A stretch of 64,000 bases of DNA, from the NCBI GenBank assembly GCA_023014485.1, contig JAJOZX010000193.1:1541001-1605000 (forward strand). Direction: 5' to 3'. The notes under the pieces were generated by a model that saw only the letters and a list, made by a program, of their open reading frames with translations, ran no database searches and was not told where the DNA came from. The position numbers and the translations under genes were made by a program. This DNA comes from Bathynomus jamesi (lineage: Eukaryota > Arthropoda > Malacostraca > Isopoda > Cirolanidae). Shown here piece after piece: positions 1 to 11,406 of this stretch; positions within the stretch are counted from its first letter, which is position 1, and every line of letters begins with the position of its first letter.

Positions 1-62
1 ATATTTTCGTTAGCCTTATTAAGCTGACTAAAGAAAGCTGGGGGTGGCTTTCTGTCATTGAT
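1..62. mobile_element. Degraded MITE end (GGATCACCTGAAGATCAGG family)
   Basis: The stretch resembles the right half of the 203 bp MITE at 47050-47252: an ATATTTTCGTTAG-like segment, then a G-rich CTGGGGG segment, then GATCC. It is diverged and cut by the window edge. The family is defined by the better copies at 47050, 48825 and 54798. Confidence 0.45.
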
Positions 63-519
63 CCAAAATCTGAGCTAAGAACTTAAATTACAAAAATGCA
101 TCCTCTTCGATTTTTAAATAATTTGCATGGTAGCTAGGCCGTGAGAACAACCTAATCTTTCAGAAAAAAAAAATAAAAAAAATAATGGTGGCTGAAATAC
201 CGATGCACTTTGGAAAAATCTACAACGAAGTAATTAAATCGGACATGCGTTTCAATGTTTCATTTCAACCTTCGGTTGGCTCACAAAACCCCGTTCATAA
301 GCATTATCTTCACAAATTAATTATTAGCCGACCTCCAGCTGACGCAACTGTACATTTCAAAATTAATAGTTTAGCGTAGCACAGGCTTTCGCTACCAAGA
401 TTTACAGCTTACTTGGATTATGAGAGTGGTAATTATGGAAAATATTAAATGCTTAAAAAAAAAAAAAAAAAACTATATCAAATGTCTCCTGTATTTGATG
501 CAAGAACCTGAATCTTGTT
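63..519. other. No recognisable gene
   Basis: AT-rich sequence with A-runs near 165-183 and 460-472. A 64-codon frame at 185-379 has no motif I recognise and is probably chance. Confidence 0.5.
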
Positions 520-740
520 CAAAACAAACCATCTTGTAATGATCCAAATATGTGTGAAGTTTCACCAGTTTATGAAGAGCGGTTAAAGAGTTACGGTGCG
601 GATCCCCATTTGACCTTTGAGCTCTATTTATGAACTTGAACTACGATGCAACGATCTAATTCTCGCTCCCGTCTTTGTTGTGATGACCCCATGTGTGTGA
701 AGTACCATAAATTTATGTGGAGTGACTGAAAAAGTATGGT
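520..740. repeat. Dispersed TGACCTTTGA-type repeat, degraded
   Basis: Carries the phrases CATCTTGTAATGATCC, a TTTATGAAGAG-like segment, a GTTACGGTGCGGA-like segment and TTTGACCTTTGAGCTC in the same order as the copies at 3140-3260 and 5537-6370. In the last region the unit recurs in tandem at about 150 bp. It is noncoding and of unknown class. Similar phrases are common in invertebrate genomes (recollection, not a search). Confidence 0.5.
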
Positions 741-1101
741 ATGAACCTTCACCGAGTCCTATCCAAAACACGAGAGACGTCAACCTTGAAGTATAAAAAT
801 ACGAGAGATTTCTCAATGTGCCTCATTTTGATAACTGGAAACATATCCCACATGACGGAGTTTGAGACATTCTCCCCCAATTTTATTATCTTTATTATTA
901 ATAATCCACTGGTCGACAAAATCGAACTTTTTTGTCACGAACAAAAATGGGTGGATCTTATAGGTTTTTTTACCGCTGAGTTCAAAAATGGCCTCAAAAT
1001 TTTTCTATCACCCACCAATATTGAGTGAATCGAAAATGAAATTTGGACTAATTTATAGGCGTAATAGCAATATCAAAGTAGAAAATGCATATTGAATTCA
1101 C
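741..1101. other. No recognisable gene
   Basis: A 95-codon frame at 741-1028 (+) has no recognisable domain. I see no splice sites, repeat or promoter to support it. Confidence 0.4.
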
Positions 1102-2767
1102 CTAAAATGTGGCTACTGATGATTTACGCTTGTATTTCGCCTCTGGGCCATCCCTTGACAATGTCCAGCAGTTGTCATCCAACATGCTGGGGCTCCACTT
1201 GCCCTGGTATCGCTTCGCCATCGTGGATATTTGTTGATGAAAGCGTTCCCCATGCTCATCACTAACATAGCCTAAGTTTGTTGGGAAGAAGTCGAGATGT
1301 GTCAAGAAAATGAATTTTCAACATGTTGCACCCTACGTCTTTGTAGGCCTTGAGAAGTTCTTCAACAAGTGACTCTTAATTTTCGGCCTTGAAGTTTCCG
1401 AGCAAATTTGTGTTCACTACTTTAAATGCTCTCCAAGCTGCTCCTTCAACTTCACTTACAGTTTCATCAAACGCGCTCTCTCTCATGATTTCTCTAATTT
1501 GCGGGACCACAAATATCCCCTCTTTGATTTTGACCTCGCTGATCCTCGGAAATTTGTTTCAAGTAGAGACCACCCCCCTCCTGCCATTTTGATCCATAGC
1601 CTTAACAAAATTTTCCATTAAACCAAGTTTAATATGTAGTGGTGGCAAATAACTTTTTTGGATTAAGAAGAGGTGAACTGGTGAGATTTTTATGCCCTGG
1701 AATCAACGCTTGTCGAAGTGGCCATTGTTTCTTTGAGTAATGGCTTTCCCGTGCTCTACTGTCCAATTCACAGAGGAAACAACAGAATTTCGTATAACCT
1801 AGTTGTAAACCAAGAAGTGCAATCACTTTCAAGTCTCCACAGATATGCCAAGAGTATTTATCAAATTGGATATGTTTCACAAGCAGGTGCATATTGTCGT
1901 ATGATTCCTTCATATGTACGGCATGTGCTAATGGAACTGAAGGGTATTTATTTCCATTATGGAGTAATACAGTTTTTAAACTCAGCTTCGAGGAATCAAT
2001 AAATAGGCGCCATTCGTTTGGATCATGTTGTTGGCCAAGGGTTTTCATGAGAGGGTAGAAAGTTTCTTTGATGCTTGCGGTAAAAAGATATCTTAGTGCC
2101 TTTTTCTTAAAGATTCCAACCTTTCAACCTGGAAGCCGGAAGTTCGGATTGATCTTTTAACAATTTCAGATCACAGACAAGCTCGCTCAGGTCTGCTTGA
2201 GATATTAATTGAGGCTCTGTCGATGAACAAGATGGTTCAAACATTGGCTCAACATCGTCTATCAGTAAACCATGTTGAGCTTCTTCATTACCATTGTACA
2301 TCAATTTCATTTTCATCACCTAAATTCCACGTTTCCGGTGGCCTTGGTACTGGCAAATGTTTATTATGTAAAACAGGCCTTATGGCTGATGGTAAATTTG
2401 GGTATTGTACCATATGTTTAGATTTCGCAGTAATGCCTAGTATATTTGTTAAGCAGAAATAACAATCCGTTAAATGGTCTTTCGGCTCTCTCCATATCAT
2501 CGGAACAGCAAACGGCATTTAACGAGACCCATTTAGCCAGCCTGTCAGAAGTCTTACACACACAATACAGCATATATGAGGTGCTTACGTCTTGTTCTGA
2601 TCCCCTACCTTGCAACCAAAATAAAGTTCGTATGCTTTTTTGACGAGAGGGGGGAAATTTCGCCTTTGAAATTTAAGTGTTAACTCTCTGCACACATAAC
2701 AAACAGTTTGGATGGTTGACACACTTGCGTGGCATTCTGTCATGAAACAATACGAACGCACTGACAC
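1102..2767 (-). pseudogene. Degenerate copy of a widespread arthropod multicopy gene of unknown function
   Basis: Read from 2767 down to 1102, fragments in shifting frames follow one protein in order. First is a cysteine-rich N-terminus with CYVC and ELYFGCKVGDQNK near 2600-2700. Next come [11 protein letters not shown] and DCYFC near 2400-2500. Then FIDSSKLSLKTVLLHNG, CGDLKVIALL and GYTKFCCFLC lie at 1760-2000, followed by PPLHIKLGLM near 1600. At the end are THLDFFPTNLG, VSDEHGERFHQ and YQGKWSPSML at 1140-1305. I recall this order from uncharacterised multicopy proteins of insects and other arthropods, probably transposon-linked; I know no function for them. At least three frameshifts and an in-frame stop near 1380 break the copy, so it is not expressible. 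I found no terminal repeats. Confidence 0.72.
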
Positions 2768-3139
2768 AAAAAATGATTAAGGAAAATCACAAATAAATTG
2801 CACGATGTTCACTGAGTGAAATCAAATGAGTAACTGACAAATGAAAGTCAACAGTGACGTGTAGCAACTTATAAGAAGAGGAAGAGAAGGGGCAGACCCC
2901 GCCCCCTTCCTATTCTCACTCAAATCCGAAGTAATGTAAATTCGTCTCTCTCTAAAACTGCGGGTGATAGAAAAATTCTGTTTTCACTTTCATAATCAAC
3001 GTAAAAAATTACACACACTTCAAGTAAAAATATATCTGACAAAAACTTTGTTGACCAGTGATATAATGAGACCGTGAGATAGACTTAAAATCACTGAGAC
3101 TCGTGGAAAATCCGTGAGAGTTGACATGTTTGAAACACA
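2768..3139. other. No recognisable gene
   Basis: Unassigned DNA 5' of the pseudogene. It has a short purine-rich patch near 2875-2895 and no ORF, repeat copy or splice signal I can support. Confidence 0.5.
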
Positions 3140-3260
3140 CACTCATGATCATCCAATTGCTAGTAGTTTCATTATGTTAATGATTCAAAAGTTATAGCCC
3201 CGACACGAAAAATCTTCATTTGACCTTTGAACTCCATCTGACCTTGACCTCAACTTAGCT
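3140..3260. repeat. Dispersed TGACCTTTGA-type repeat, degraded copy
   Basis: Contains CAAAAGTTATAGCCCCGACA, then ATTTGACCTTTGAACTCC and TGACCTTGACCTC. This is the same order of phrases as in the copies at 520-740 and 5537-6370. Confidence 0.5.
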
Positions 3261-3396
3261 AAATAATAGGCCATGGGGCTGAAATGTCTTTTGGGCCGTA
3301 AATTTGAACTTTCTGCGCTTCACATAACCGGATTTTTCCACTTTGAACCTCCCCTGCTTGTATAAAACCGCTTTGAAACGCCCTTGTATAAAACCG

Positions 3397-4476
3397 ATGG
3401 CGTCTGACAGTGATGTGCGTCGTAAACAGAGAGCTGTTATCGAGTTCTTAACCGCAGAGAAGGAAGCAGTTGGAAATATTCACAAATGTCTACAAAACGT
3501 TTACGGAGATGCTGTTGTCGATCGAAGCAAAGTTGGATGCTGGTCTAAACGTGAGAGATCATCAGAGAGGGAGAGCCAGCCTCGATGATGAGCACCGCAG
3601 CGGTCGCCCGGCATCGGCTGTCACATATCACACTGTGCAACGTGCTAACAGCATCATTCAATCAAATCGGCGCGTCACATACAACGAGCTATCACTGGAG
3701 CTACAAATTAGTGAAGGAAGTGTGAATACGATAATTCAGCAACTGGGATACTCAAAAGTGTGTTCACGGTTTGTTCCTCGCGAACTGACTGACAAGATCA
3801 CAAAGCCCAAAGAAAAGAAATTGCTTCAGAGTCGTTGGTTCGATACGAGACAGAAGGGGATGACTTCCTTTCACGAATTGTGACTGGGGATGAGACTTAG
3901 GTACACCACTTTGAACCTGGAACAAAACGCCAATCCATGGAGTGGCATCACGCAGACTCTCCACGCAAGAAAAAGTTCAAAATGGCTCCCTCTGCACAAA
4001 AGGTTATGGCCACCATCTTCTGGGACATGAAAGATGTGATTCTGGTAGACATTATGAAGAAAGGACAAACGATCAACTAGGAGGCATATATTGCTACCCT
4101 ACAGAGACTCCAGAGATGTATGAAGCGAGTTCAACCCGAGAAAAAACTGGAAGACGTCCTTCTTTTGCACGATAACGCAAGACAACACAACAGTTTGCAA
4201 ACAAGAGAGGCCATCACAAAAATGCGCTTGACTGTGTTACCCGACCCTCCATACAGCCCGGATCTGGCACCTTCAGACTTCCATTTGTTTGGGCCAATGA
4301 AGGATGTTATTCGTGGAAGAAAGTTTCAGAGTGACGATGAGGAGGTTGAGGTGGTTGAGGTGGTTAAGAGGTGTCTCCAGCGGAACCCAGCGGACTTTTA
4401 CCAGCAAGGAATAAACACCCTTGTTTTGAGGTGGCAGAAAGCCGTAGAAAAGGATGGAGACTATGTGGAAAAATAA
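3397..4476 (+). pseudogene. Mariner (DD34D) transposase, inactivated
   Basis: The reading starts MASDSDVRRKQRAVIEFL at 3397, the usual N-terminal helix-turn-helix of mariner/SETMAR-like transposases. A frameshift near 3545 leads into the second HTH (GRPASAV, VTYNELSLEL, SVNTIIQQLGY), and another near 3838 leads into the DDE core. The catalytic positions are TGDET (codon 3889), HDNARQH near 4170 and YSPDLAPSDFHLF near 4250. There are 34 residues between the second and third Asp, which defines DD34D. The Trp after TGDET is a TAG stop at 3898, and a second TAG follows near 4078. An in-frame 9 bp duplication (GAGGTGGTT) lies near 4345. The final stop is at 4474-4476. It is an old full-length copy that cannot make transposase. 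I could not place its terminal repeats. Confidence 0.88.
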
Positions 4477-4587
4477 AAACTTTTAAAAAAGGTATGTACC
4501 TACTTGTGTACAAAATTTCTGGAACTTACAAGGAAACTTGGAAAGAAAAAAAAAGGTGGGGCAAGATATATTGAGTGGCCCTCGTGT

Positions 4588-5029
4588 ATATGAGGGGTCG
4601 CGCGTCTTAAGATACCTAAGCGCCACCACAGGCGAAAACGTGTTTTTTATGGATATCACTATTTTCACCCTTCCTCTATCGCGTTGTTTGGGTTATAATG
4701 ACCTTACGACACTAGAAGTATGGTTGAAAACCTTATGAAGCGAACTACTTATTTCACCTCATTCTGTGCCAGAAATCGCACCCAAAGTTCGGCATAATAA
4801 GAAAATCAAACAATTTTTAAAAATATATATAAAATATGAAAATCTATTCCAAAAAATCATCAACATCTTCATTACCATACTTAGAACTCTAATTTAGCCA
4901 AAAATGAACGTTCTAGCTCAGTTAATAACAGATACTATTGCGAGAATATTCCTGAACTTTGGAGGCGATTTCTGGCGAATTTTAATTTTGGCGCTTAGGT
5001 ACCGAAAGACGCGGGACCCCTCATATATA
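4588..5029. mobile_element. MITE with about 39 bp terminal inverted repeats
   Basis: The left end TATATGAGGGGTCGCGCG and the complement of the right end TATATGAGGGGTCCCGCG match over about 34 of 39 bases, both running on to ACCTAAGCGCCA. There is no coding capacity. The ends abut TA-rich sequence, which fits a TA-targeting (Tc1/mariner-like) element. No other copy is present in the window. Confidence 0.8.
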
Positions 5030-5035
5030 TTATAT

Positions 5036-5373
5036 ATATGCGGCTCGGTGGTGTAGGTTAGCATCGCTGACTACGATTTCATCGGCCCCAGGATCGAGAC
5101 CCGGTGACGGCAGGCGGCGCACAGCAAAACCCAGCTGTTCATCCTTCCACACAAAGGAATTGGTTGGTAAATAAATAGGTACCCCGAGTAGCCTAGTGGT
5201 TAACATGCTGCGCTGCTGATGAGGTCGTAAGATCAAGTCCGGGCGAGGACTTTGTAATTTCTGACAGCCCGTGGTGCAGCGTAGTTCGAATTACACGTTA
5301 AACTGTAGGTCTAAGATTGAGTGACAGGACTGACCTTCGTCGGAATGAACAATTCGGTCGGGAGCGAAACCAA

Positions 5374-5376
<3 letters not shown>
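5036..5376 (+). mobile_element. tRNA-derived SINE with two tRNA-like modules, ending in (TA)n
   Basis: The first module reads CGGCTCGGTGGTGTAGGTTAGC (split A-box region) and carries a B-box-like GGATCGAGACCC near 5092. A second tRNA-like module, AGTAGCCTAGTGGTTAACA, starts near 5186. The 3' part ends in AACAATTCGGTCGGGAGC followed by (TA)n. A second copy at 32698-32986 keeps the same order and the same (TA)n end. This is a repeated retroposon, not a tRNA gene: neither module folds as a clean cloverleaf. Confidence 0.78.
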
Positions 5377-5428
<52 letters not shown>

Positions 5429-5480
5429 GATGAATTTCACAATAAATCACGTGAAATGAATGAATGCTGCTGGGTTTGCA

Positions 5481-5536
<56 letters not shown>
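5377..5536. repeat. Two (TA)n tracts around a fragment of the hammerhead-bearing repeat
   Basis: (TA)n at about 5377-5426 and 5482-5536. Between them, 5428-5483 matches the outer part of the elements at 31141 and 52074: GATGAATTTCACAAT, then CACGTGAAATGAA, then GGGTTTGCA. The ribozyme part itself is missing here. Confidence 0.6.
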
Positions 5537-5538
<2 letters not shown>

Positions 5539-6370
5539 CATTAACTTGTGCTGAACGGCTCAAAATTTAAGATGGACACGAAAAGTTCCATCTGACCTTT
5601 GACCAGGGTTGTGGAGTCGGTCCAAAATTTTCCGACTCCGACTCCACACATTGTAAAAATTCGACTCCGACTCCGACTCCACACATTGTAAAAAATCTAA
5701 AAATCCGACTCCGACTCCTCACATTTTAAATATACGACTCCGACTCCTCTAGTGTTTCACTCTATAATTATCATAATAATAAGACATTTCATCACCACCA
5801 CATGAATCGTCAGTTTACTTTCTAGGATAAGGGAACATTCAAATATTAAGAAGGATGTTGACTTGTAGATATTATCATATTAAGGGATTTTTATTTTTTT
5901 CCAATAATATATATATATATATAATGAAAAAGATTCTCTTAAACATAATTAAGGTCTAACCAGTAGTAGTCCTACTTAAAATTGAATAACCCTTAACCTA
6001 GTGGCTATAACCAGGGTTGTGGAGTCGGTCCAAAATTTTCCGACTCCGACTCCACACATTGTAAAAATTCGACTCCGACTCCGCCCTGAAACGTGCGACT
6101 CCACGACTCCACGACTCCACGACCCTGCCTTTGACAAAGGTCAAATGACTGATGCAGGAATCACATTTTTGCTCATGACACATCGTGTTATGATCTACAG
6201 TAGTATATGCGTGCGAAGTTCCATCAGTTTATGTCGAGTGGCTCAAACGTTAGAGCCTGTACGTCTACATTTGACCTTCATTTGTGACCCTGACCTTTGA
6301 TGAAGGGCTCAGTCTTGCTCAAAATACATCGTCTTATGTTCAACCATATATGCAAAGCTCCATACATGTT
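5537..6370. repeat. Tandem-like TGACCTTTGA repeat array, split by a hAT element
   Basis: About 150 bp units containing GGCTCAAA, TGGACACGAAAAG, TCTGACCTTTGAC and ATCGTCTTATGTTCAACC. Parts are visible at 5540-5603 and 6128-6370. The array is interrupted exactly at 5604-6127 by a hAT insertion with an 8 bp duplication of repeat sequence. Confidence 0.6.
5604..6127. mobile_element. Non-autonomous hAT element with 8 bp TSD
   Basis: Ends are CAGGGTTGTGGAGTCGG and the inverted CGACTCCACGACCCTG. The flanks CCTTTGAC at 5596-5603 and 6128-6135 are an exact 8 bp target-site duplication, the hAT hallmark. The interior is rich in GACTCCGACTCC repeats, and a second copy of the left end starts at 6012. 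No transposase is encoded. Confidence 0.88.
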
Positions 6371-6989
6371 CCCAAATATGGAAATTTGTTTCCCGGTATG
6401 CAAAAATAATCTAGTGCGAGACTCAAGATAGAGATCCATTTTCTTTATTTAAAACTTAATTAATCGAATAGCTATTATTAAATAGACTTAAATTGTTACC
6501 TAATGAGGTATTAAAATAACACATTTGAGAGAAATTAGCAGTTCATAAAAAAACTCCAACGTAAACAGACGACTTCTTTCAATACCTTTACCAACTTGCA
6601 ATTGCTTAGGAATGACTTTATAAGGAAAAAAATGGTCAGTAAATTAAAATCATAATTTTGATCCCACTTACTATCATTACCATTCCAAAACTGTAAATCC
6701 AGATTTGGGAAAGAGCTCCGATTTGGGAAAGATTAAAAAGAACACTGACCAACTGCATAGCGGAGGGTTATTTTTTATACATGATCGAAATTAAATTGAG
6801 ATATCTTACAACGGAAATGAGAATGAATCTCTGAGAATTGCCTCCTCTGAGATTCCCACTTGGGGATTTGTTATCCCTGGGTGAACAATGAGATGGTATG
6901 ATCCAGAATGGAAACACCTATAAATAATTGAAAGTGTCGCTGAAGGTAACTAAAATGGTTGGAAAGGACATAACTAAAATATCGTAATG
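6371..6989. other. No gene seen; one short dispersed segment
   Basis: Non-coding AT-rich sequence. The segment 6830-6880 (CTGAGAATTGCCTCCTCTGA) has a diverged relative at 23345-23385, so part of this is an uncharacterised dispersed repeat. Confidence 0.4.
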
Positions 6990-7210
6990 CTTTCAGTCGC
7001 AGTGGGACTATTAATGTCTTACCGGAAATAGTATAAATCTTACTAAAATGCAACTTTTCTACAAATGCTTCTACACGATTATAAAGGTTTAGTTTAGATG
7101 AGGGAAAACGAAGCCAAAACGTTTGTAATGGAAGTGACTAATTACGAAAATATATTGGTTTTCAACAACAATAAATCCTATACTTTTTTGTTTAAACAAA
7201 AAATATTTGT
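6990..7210 (-). repeat. Uncharacterised dispersed repeat, family U1
   Basis: On the minus strand the order is CAAAAAAGTATAGG, a TTGTTGAAAACC region, TTACAAACGTTTTGGCTTCG, TAAACCTTTATAA and TGTAGAAGCATTTGTAG. The same order occurs on the plus strand at 11810-12040 and, diverged, at 47760-47905. No ORF or terminal repeat is visible. Confidence 0.6.
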
Positions 7211-7320
7211 GAATGAGAGAATTGATCATAACTTCTGAAGTGAAGTTTACCCTCTCTCCAATTGAGGGCGCAGCATATGGATTCACTGACTAACTTCTCC
7301 GATTATTGCAATTATACACT

Positions 7321-7994
7321 AGGTGCTTCAATAAAAAAAAAAAAAAAAAAGTCTGCTTATCACTTATAGTTCGTGGTGGTGTTTTTTCATGTATCTGCAT
7401 GTTTATTTGCTTGTTTTTTATAATGTTTTCTTCAGTGTGTGAGTGTTATTAATGAATGAACCCCATTCAATGGAAATATCTACAAGGTTTACACGAGAGC
7501 AATGCAGATTTCTGTGTTACTCTAATATAATGTAATGTAGCTATTTGCGCCCCCCACCCCAACAAAAAAATTACTATTAAAAAAAAGAAAAGCAAATAAA
7601 CGCGCAGATACATAAAAAAAAACTAAGTGGTTACATAAAAAAAAACTAAGTGGTAAGCAATGACGGTTAATCTTAAGATGACCCACCTGAATTTTTAAAA
7701 AATAAGTACCATTTTCTGTGCAAATACTTCTTTATGAGGTTAGATTAAAGTTTTTTTTTACTAATTATTAAAAGATTGTAGTAGCTAATAATTCTGATAA
7801 TCTTATGATGTCATCACGTGAATTTTGAAAAAATTACTATTACTATATAGCCATAATCTACAAAAATTATTTTCAAGAGTACCATGTTTTGTGAAAATAC
7901 ATTTTAAAGCAAGTTATGCAGCTGATATTTCCTCAAGATTTACCACAACGACATATTAGCGCCATATGTGGTAACTTTTTTGAAGCACTCTGTA
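7321..7994. mobile_element. Possible Tc1-like non-autonomous element
   Basis: The left end TAGGTGCTTCAA followed by A-runs mirrors the right end TTTTTTGAAGCACTCTGTA, with a TA dinucleotide outside each. The interior contains two near-identical copies of CATAAAAAAAAACTAAGTGG at 7610-7655 and no transposase. The inverted match is short, about 12 bp, so this is tentative. Confidence 0.45.
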
Positions 7995-8366
7995 TTATTA
8001 TACTGACAAAGAGTCTGTCGAATATTACAAATTATATTATTATTCCAACCCTTTGTATTTTAAAGACCAAAGTTAGTTAAGTCTCTAACATTGTCCACTG
8101 TCTCTGTATTGCATAATCTGCAAAATTCTCGTGCGAAACTTCAAGTTTTAGCAAGATTCTTTTTCCAAAATTGTGAAAGTCTCAAGCAACAGGAAAAGTT
8201 CTCACACGTAATATTTCAAAGTTCCAAGCTAACATGGTTCAGGAAAAAAGTTCTTGGGTTAATTTCTGTCAAAACTTTGGCAGTTAAACTATTAGTTAAA
8301 CTTCCTCCTACATGTCGACCTTGAGTAACTTTTGTTGAAACTATTGCCTGACTTGTCAAGCGTATT
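7995..8366. other. No recognisable gene
   Basis: A 77-codon frame at 8091-8324 has no recognisable motif. I see no splice sites, and it abuts the foldback element. Confidence 0.4.
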
Positions 8367-8793
8367 ATGAATGCAATTTATTTTATTTTACAATTATCAC
8401 TTATTAATAATCTCAAATTATTTTTTTTTTAAACTATACTAAACTCAAAACACTGCAAAAATTAACTTTTGGGAAAGCACAGTCTTTATTAATTGCTGGA
8501 GAAGGAATGGACCAGACTGCAAAATCTGCTCTAATTTTCCGACGACATCGTGCGAGGATTTTGTCATAAAATGAAAAATTATTTATGGCAAAATTTATGG
8601 CAGAATCCTCGCACGACGCCGTCAGAAAATTAGAGCAGATTTTGCAGTCTGGTCCATTCCTCCTCTAGGAATTAAGAGACTTTTCCCCCAAAAAAATTGT
8701 TGGCGAAAAGTTGAGTTTAGTATAGTTTTTAAAAAAATTTGAGATTATTAATAAATGATGATAATTGTAAAATAACAGGAAAACTACATTCAT
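8367..8793. mobile_element. 427 bp foldback (long hairpin) element
   Basis: The left arm begins ATGAATGC and contains TTACAATTATCA, AACTATACTAAACTC and GGAATGGACCAGACTGCAAA. The right arm carries all of these in reverse complement and ends ACTACATTCAT. The arms are about 190-200 bp and highly similar, with a short AT-rich loop around 8572-8592. A transcript from either strand would form a long double-stranded stem. The class is unknown. Confidence 0.85.
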
Positions 8794-10420
8794 AAATATA
8801 AGCTGTGGGGACACGATTTCTTTCGACTTCTAATTGGCCGAAAGTTGGTGACGTAGAAAATAAATAACCAACCGAGAACCACCATCTAACCTAATGTAAC
8901 TTAACCCAGGTGTAAGAATCACCCTGACTGACCTTAAGTATGAAATGCACAAATCACCAAAATCTAGTGTCCCAAAACTTAAAAAAGTTCATTGTCCAAC
9001 CTGGCTGAATTCCTGAGTTTCGCATAGTAGTCACTGGTGGGTAGAAATGTAATTCTACTTCAAAGTTAACTTCGAGGGTAAAGAGAGTCCTCAAGTACCT
9101 CTAGAATCCAAACTCAAGGCCAAAAACCTCCAAAAGCTCCCAAATATTCCAATGGAAGCGAAATATCCAACCATAGCACAGTCACGGATGAGTAGGCTAG
9201 GGGGTAAGTTACGTATATAGCCTAATGAAAGTTATAGTCTTTGCAAGAAGTCAAAACTCATTGAACATAATTTTCTGTAATTTTAACAATCACGCACTAC
9301 ATCGTACTACTTTTAACCGAGTCAAATGAAGCTGAGAACTAAAATAAACAACCTCCTCCTCCTGAATGAATGATGAATAATGGCTAAATTTTAAGAAGGG
9401 AGTTAGCTGGTTGGGTTAATTAATGGATGGAAAAAAAAATATATAAATTTGAAGGGTCAATGTGAAACGCTTTGTAAATCCAAGAAGAATGGAAGTATCC
9501 TCATCATCACTGCTTGCTTGGGGCATTTTTCATGCTGGTGGGAGATCTTGCGCTTTGTTTATTTTGTGGTTCACGATAGTGATTAATTACCATTGTAATT
9601 AAATTCACATTTTAGAATTACCTAAAATATGGCTCCCACAAAATCATATCCGATCTCAACTCCATTGATCTTTCTACTCTTTCACTTATTTCATTAAATA
9701 CCTTTAATTTCATAATTTATCCTATTGGTTTCATTAAGCATCATTTATTTTTTACTAAATATACAACTGAGTATTTTATTTAAAACTGTAAAATAACCAA
9801 ACACGATGCCAGCTACTTGTATAAAATTTTACAGTTTGTTTACTATTATTATAAATATTAGGTACATTTGTTAATACCATTACTATTATCTGCCATTTCA
9901 ATTCCTTTATGTAATAAATAAACTGACCCATCAATTTTGTCTAATATGCTTCGTAACGGCATATTCAGATTAAAATACTGTAAATATTCGCGTATTATCA
10001 TACTCAAATATCTAAATTGAACAGAAGAATATTGAAAAATATTGTAAAGCTTCATGCAAGTTCTCTTTCTGAATAAAGTTTTTTGAATTTTGAAGTTTAA
10101 CATGAAAAACTACGGAACAAGTCTTCTAAAAGCTTATCTCCATCCACGCCAGTCTCAAATCTCCAAATCTCAAATAGGACGACTGTCAAAACTAGTTTCC
10201 AATCTAATTAAGAACTAGTAACTCGTGGAACGAGAGAATTTTTGTGATTTGTAACTTCCAATTCATTACACGATATGAAAGTACGCAGTGTAAATACGCG
10301 CGTACTCTTTCCATCCAGCAGAAAGATCAGATTGTAAAAACGAAATTTAAGTTGTAACGAACTTATGTCGACAGAACTAATAGTAGTACCAATAGTAATT
10401 CCACTACTAAACCATAATAA
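8794..10420. other. Long stretch with no gene seen
   Basis: AT-rich sequence with scattered CTAACCTAAC-type motifs near 8888-8910 and only short unsupported frames. A frame at 9858-10103 (-) has low-complexity composition. I see no repeat copy, promoter or splice pattern I can defend. Confidence 0.4.
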
Positions 10421-10641
10421 TAATGTTTGGTTTTGTTTAACCTCCTCCGTAATGGCAAAGGTCATGTGACGGAAGGGACCTACAGCTTTACGTGGCATCT
10501 GAACCATCCGTGGAACGCTATATCATCTAAACGCAGAGAAGACCGTCACCATCCAACATACAACTACTGGACAGACCCAACGCCGCTTACCTTCGCTGAT
10601 CTAACGAGAAGTGATTTCGCAACGTGGCCACGACGTAGCCT
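10421..10641 (-). mobile_element. 5S rRNA-derived SINE, copy 1
   Basis: On the minus strand it starts GGCTACGTCGTGGCCACG. It keeps the 5S box A region (GATCAGCGAAGGTAAGCGG) and a diverged GGATGGTGACGG in place of box C. The family tail then follows: CACGTAAAGCTGTAGGTCCC, GTCACATGACC, GGAGGTTAAA and (ATT)n. Four other copies share the 5S head and tail. Confidence 0.8.
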
Positions 10642-10932
10642 CTGTACTGTAGCGAAGTCACAGAAAACAAGTACACTCCTGCATGAAAAGGGAAATGAAA
10701 CATGTTTTATAAAAACATGTTAATAAAACTTTGTCACACATTTCACAGGTTTTTTTTAAGGTCAAATACCTTTTTTTTTCACAAACAATAAAAACATGAA
10801 TTTCTTCGACTTAGGATTTTAAAACAGTTATTATAAAGTTATTTTTAATAACAATTAGTTAACTTCAAGTTATATTTTAATTCCATACACGACTGATATA
10901 CAAGACAAAATAATTACATTTGTTATTGAGAT

Positions 10933-11220
10933 CAGTGGTTCCCAACCTTTCTTGGCTCAAGGCACCCCAATGCCATTTGTTTTTCTTTCGCGGCACCCCG
11001 GAAAATTTTTGTCTCCCACTGTTCAACATCCAGCGCCCCCCCCTCCTCCTCCTCCAAAAAAAAAACACCACGGGACTTCAAACTGAGCCTACACAGTTTC
11101 CAAACAGATGTAATAAATGGCAAATGTTTTTTTGTTTCATTTCAAATTTATGTATCTTCAGTGACTTTTAAACTACTTATTTTTGTCATTTTCATTAACT
11201 TTCCCGGTTGGGAAACACTG
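10933..11220. mobile_element. hAT-type MITE, copy 1
   Basis: Ends are CAGTGGTTCCCAACCTT and the inverted GGTTGGGAAACACTG, a classic hAT terminal motif. The interior holds GGCTCAAGGCACCCCAATGC, shared with the copy at 26074-26370. The 8 bp flanks ATTGAGAT and ATATAGAC agree at only 5 of 8 positions, so the insertion is old. Confidence 0.8.
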
Positions 11221-11334
11221 ATATAGACCCAAACATTTATATACCATTTATATATTATCCAGACACAGACATAGCCAAAGCTTAATCCTTTTGTATGGAT
11301 TAATATTTATTGTATAGTACACATACACTAAAAT

Positions 11335-11339
11335 ATATA

Positions 11340-11403
<64 letters not shown>
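11335..11403. repeat. (TA)n microsatellite
   Basis: Nearly uninterrupted TA dinucleotides next to the small MITE at 11404. Confidence 0.95.

Positions 11404-11406
<3 letters not shown>

Noticed and set aside
5377..5536. CRISPR-like or regulatory spacing in the paired (TA)n tracts
   Set aside because: Simple microsatellite growth around an element fragment; no repeat-spacer structure.
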